This document shows, in pieces, positions 63,192 through 64,000 of a stretch of 64,000 nucleotides of DNA. Where the stretch lies: positions 1 to 64,000 of the forward strand of contig CALVAJ010000003.1 in NCBI GenBank assembly GCA_944325505.1, read 5' to 3'. Source of the stretch: an uncultured Bacteroidales bacterium. GTDB taxonomy: Bacteria > Bacteroidota > Bacteroidia > Bacteroidales > UBA932. The translations under genes and the position numbers were made by a program. The notes beneath the pieces are model-generated. The model was given only the letters and a program-made list of their open reading frames with translations, searched no databases and was not told the DNA's origin. The first letter of the stretch is position 1. Each line of letters begins with the position of its first letter.

Positions 63192-63965
63192 ATGAAACGG
63201 CATATTGCATTTCAGTTGATCATGGCCCTTGTGCTTGCCGGATGTTCCATACGGGAGGACAGGACTTCCTGCCCCTGTACCGTCATAGTTGATTTTTCAC
63301 AGATCGACCCGACCCGTTTCGGGGAAACAGGTCTGATTGCAGTCAACGACGGGACCATGGTGCTGGAGGATATCATTCCTGCGGAAAGATACTCCGACCC
63401 GTATTCATTCCGTGTCAGGCGCGTCTCCACAGCCGTTGATATTTTCAGCGGCTGGCCTGGAGGCCATGTTTCGGGCAACGGCTTTACGGTAAGTGAAGGT
63501 GAACAGTTTCCCAAGCTGTACCTGCATTCGGAACATATCGATACCGGTGCCGAGTCGGTTTTGCTGACAGCGGGGCTGCATAAGTCTTTCTGCAAGGTCA
63601 CCATCTGTCTCAAGTCCTGGGAAGGTTCTCCGTACTCGCTTTCCGTCACAGGCAATACGTGCGGATATGATTATGACGGAAAGACGGTATGCGGCGCGTT
63701 CGAGTACTCTCCGGTCCCTGACGGGGATGGCATATGCAGTGTCAGGATTCCGCGGCAGTGTGACTCGTCTCTGATGCTGAGGATAACGGAAGATGGTGAT
63801 GTCCTGAGAGAGTTCGCTTTGGGAGAATATATTGAAAAAAGCGGATACGACTGGGCTGCTGAAGACCTGGAAGATGTTGAGGTTGAGATAGATTATGCCA
63901 AGACGGATATCGTTTTCAAGGTTAACGGATGGCAGACTACGGTATCTTTTGATGTAATAATCTGA
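63192..63965 (+). CDS. FimB/Mfa2-family fimbrial anchor lipoprotein
   Basis: A 257-residue lipoprotein (lipobox VLAGC, Cys18) with the family hallmark REDRTSCPC directly after it. Two beta domains follow (FRVRRVSTAVDIFSGWPGG; then VLLTAGLHKSFCKVTICL, with a C-terminal WQTTVSFDVII strand). FimB and Mfa2 anchor and limit the length of type V fimbriae in the outer membrane. It lies 3 bases after the fimbrillin gene. The operon may go on past the window end, since no terminator is seen by 64000. Confidence 0.87.
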   Translation: MKRHIAFQLIMALVLAGCSIREDRTSCPCTVIVDFSQIDPTRFGETGLIAVNDGTMVLEDIIPAERYSDPYSFRVRRVSTAVDIFSGWPGGHVSGNGFTVSEGEQFPKLYLHSEHIDTGAESVLLTAGLHKSFCKVTICLKSWEGSPYSLSVTGNTCGYDYDGKTVCGAFEYSPVPDGDGICSVRIPRQCDSSLMLRITEDGDVLREFALGEYIEKSGYDWAAEDLEDVEVEIDYAKTDIVFKVNGWQTTVSFDVII

Positions 63966-64000
63966 AAAAAATTGTTTCAAATTAAAAAACCTTTTATATC

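Overview
This window looks like chromosomal DNA from a member of the order Bacteroidales (Bacteroidota). The evidence is two SusC/SusD outer-membrane pairs, an ECF sigma/FecR pair feeding a SusC with an STN domain, many lipoproteins with Bacteroidales-style signal peptides, a FimA/Mfa-type (type V) fimbrial cluster, promoters of the TTG/TTTG-N19-21-TAnnTTTG type, and a MurA with Asp in place of the usual active-site Cys. The genus cannot be fixed from the sequence. Coding density is high: no gene-free stretch exceeds 300 bases, and I see no tRNA, rRNA, CRISPR array, insertion sequence or phage gene.

Layout. 1-3110: the 3' part of a subtilisin-like protease gene (cut by the window edge), a DUF1573 protein and a small lipocalin-like lipoprotein. 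3215-14820: housekeeping genes (PHP phosphatase and formate-THF ligase on the minus strand; then a DUF308 membrane protein, dnaG, metG, an AlbA_2/ATPase regulator that looks foreign, murB and murA). 14843-23963: a compact polysaccharide-utilisation locus (ECF sigma, FecR anti-sigma, STN-SusC, SusD, GH18 endo-glycosidase lipoprotein, DUF1735-LamG lectin-like lipoprotein) that resembles N-glycan loci of gut Bacteroides. 24058-28381: efp, ispH, cmk, a sigma-54-type response regulator without a DNA-binding domain, and an O-methyltransferase. 28655-43076: a second, larger SusC/SusD locus with two related beta-rich lipoproteins, SusC, SusD, another lipoprotein, a full-length subtilisin-like lipoprotein protease and a second lipocalin-like lipoprotein. 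43289-50308 (minus): a sulfonation operon with an anion permease, cysC, cysD, cysN, a sulfotransferase and an outer-membrane beta-barrel. 50595-58041: ftsY, pheT, a DUF4296 lipoprotein, an amidohydrolase, a radical SAM protein, dtd and deoC. 58187-63965: a fimbrial operon led by a putative zinc-metalloprotease lipoprotein, then DUF3575, an OmpA-type lipoprotein, a fimbrillin and a FimB/Mfa2-like protein.

How the parts may work together. The GH18 locus would release and import host- or diet-derived N-glycans under trans-envelope sigma/anti-sigma control. The second SusCD locus has a surface protease and no glycosidase, so its likely cargo is protein or peptide; its protease-lipocalin pair also occurs at the start of the window, which implies a duplicated protease cassette. 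The sulfate operon makes PAPS but carries no PAPS reductase, so its product probably goes to the neighbouring sulfotransferase, not to cysteine synthesis. The fimbrial operon contains its own candidate protease, which matters because type V fimbrillins mature by proteolysis. The most interesting leads are the duplicated protease/lipocalin cassette, the sulfonation operon with its outer-membrane barrel and palindrome cluster, and the metalloprotease-led fimbrial operon.
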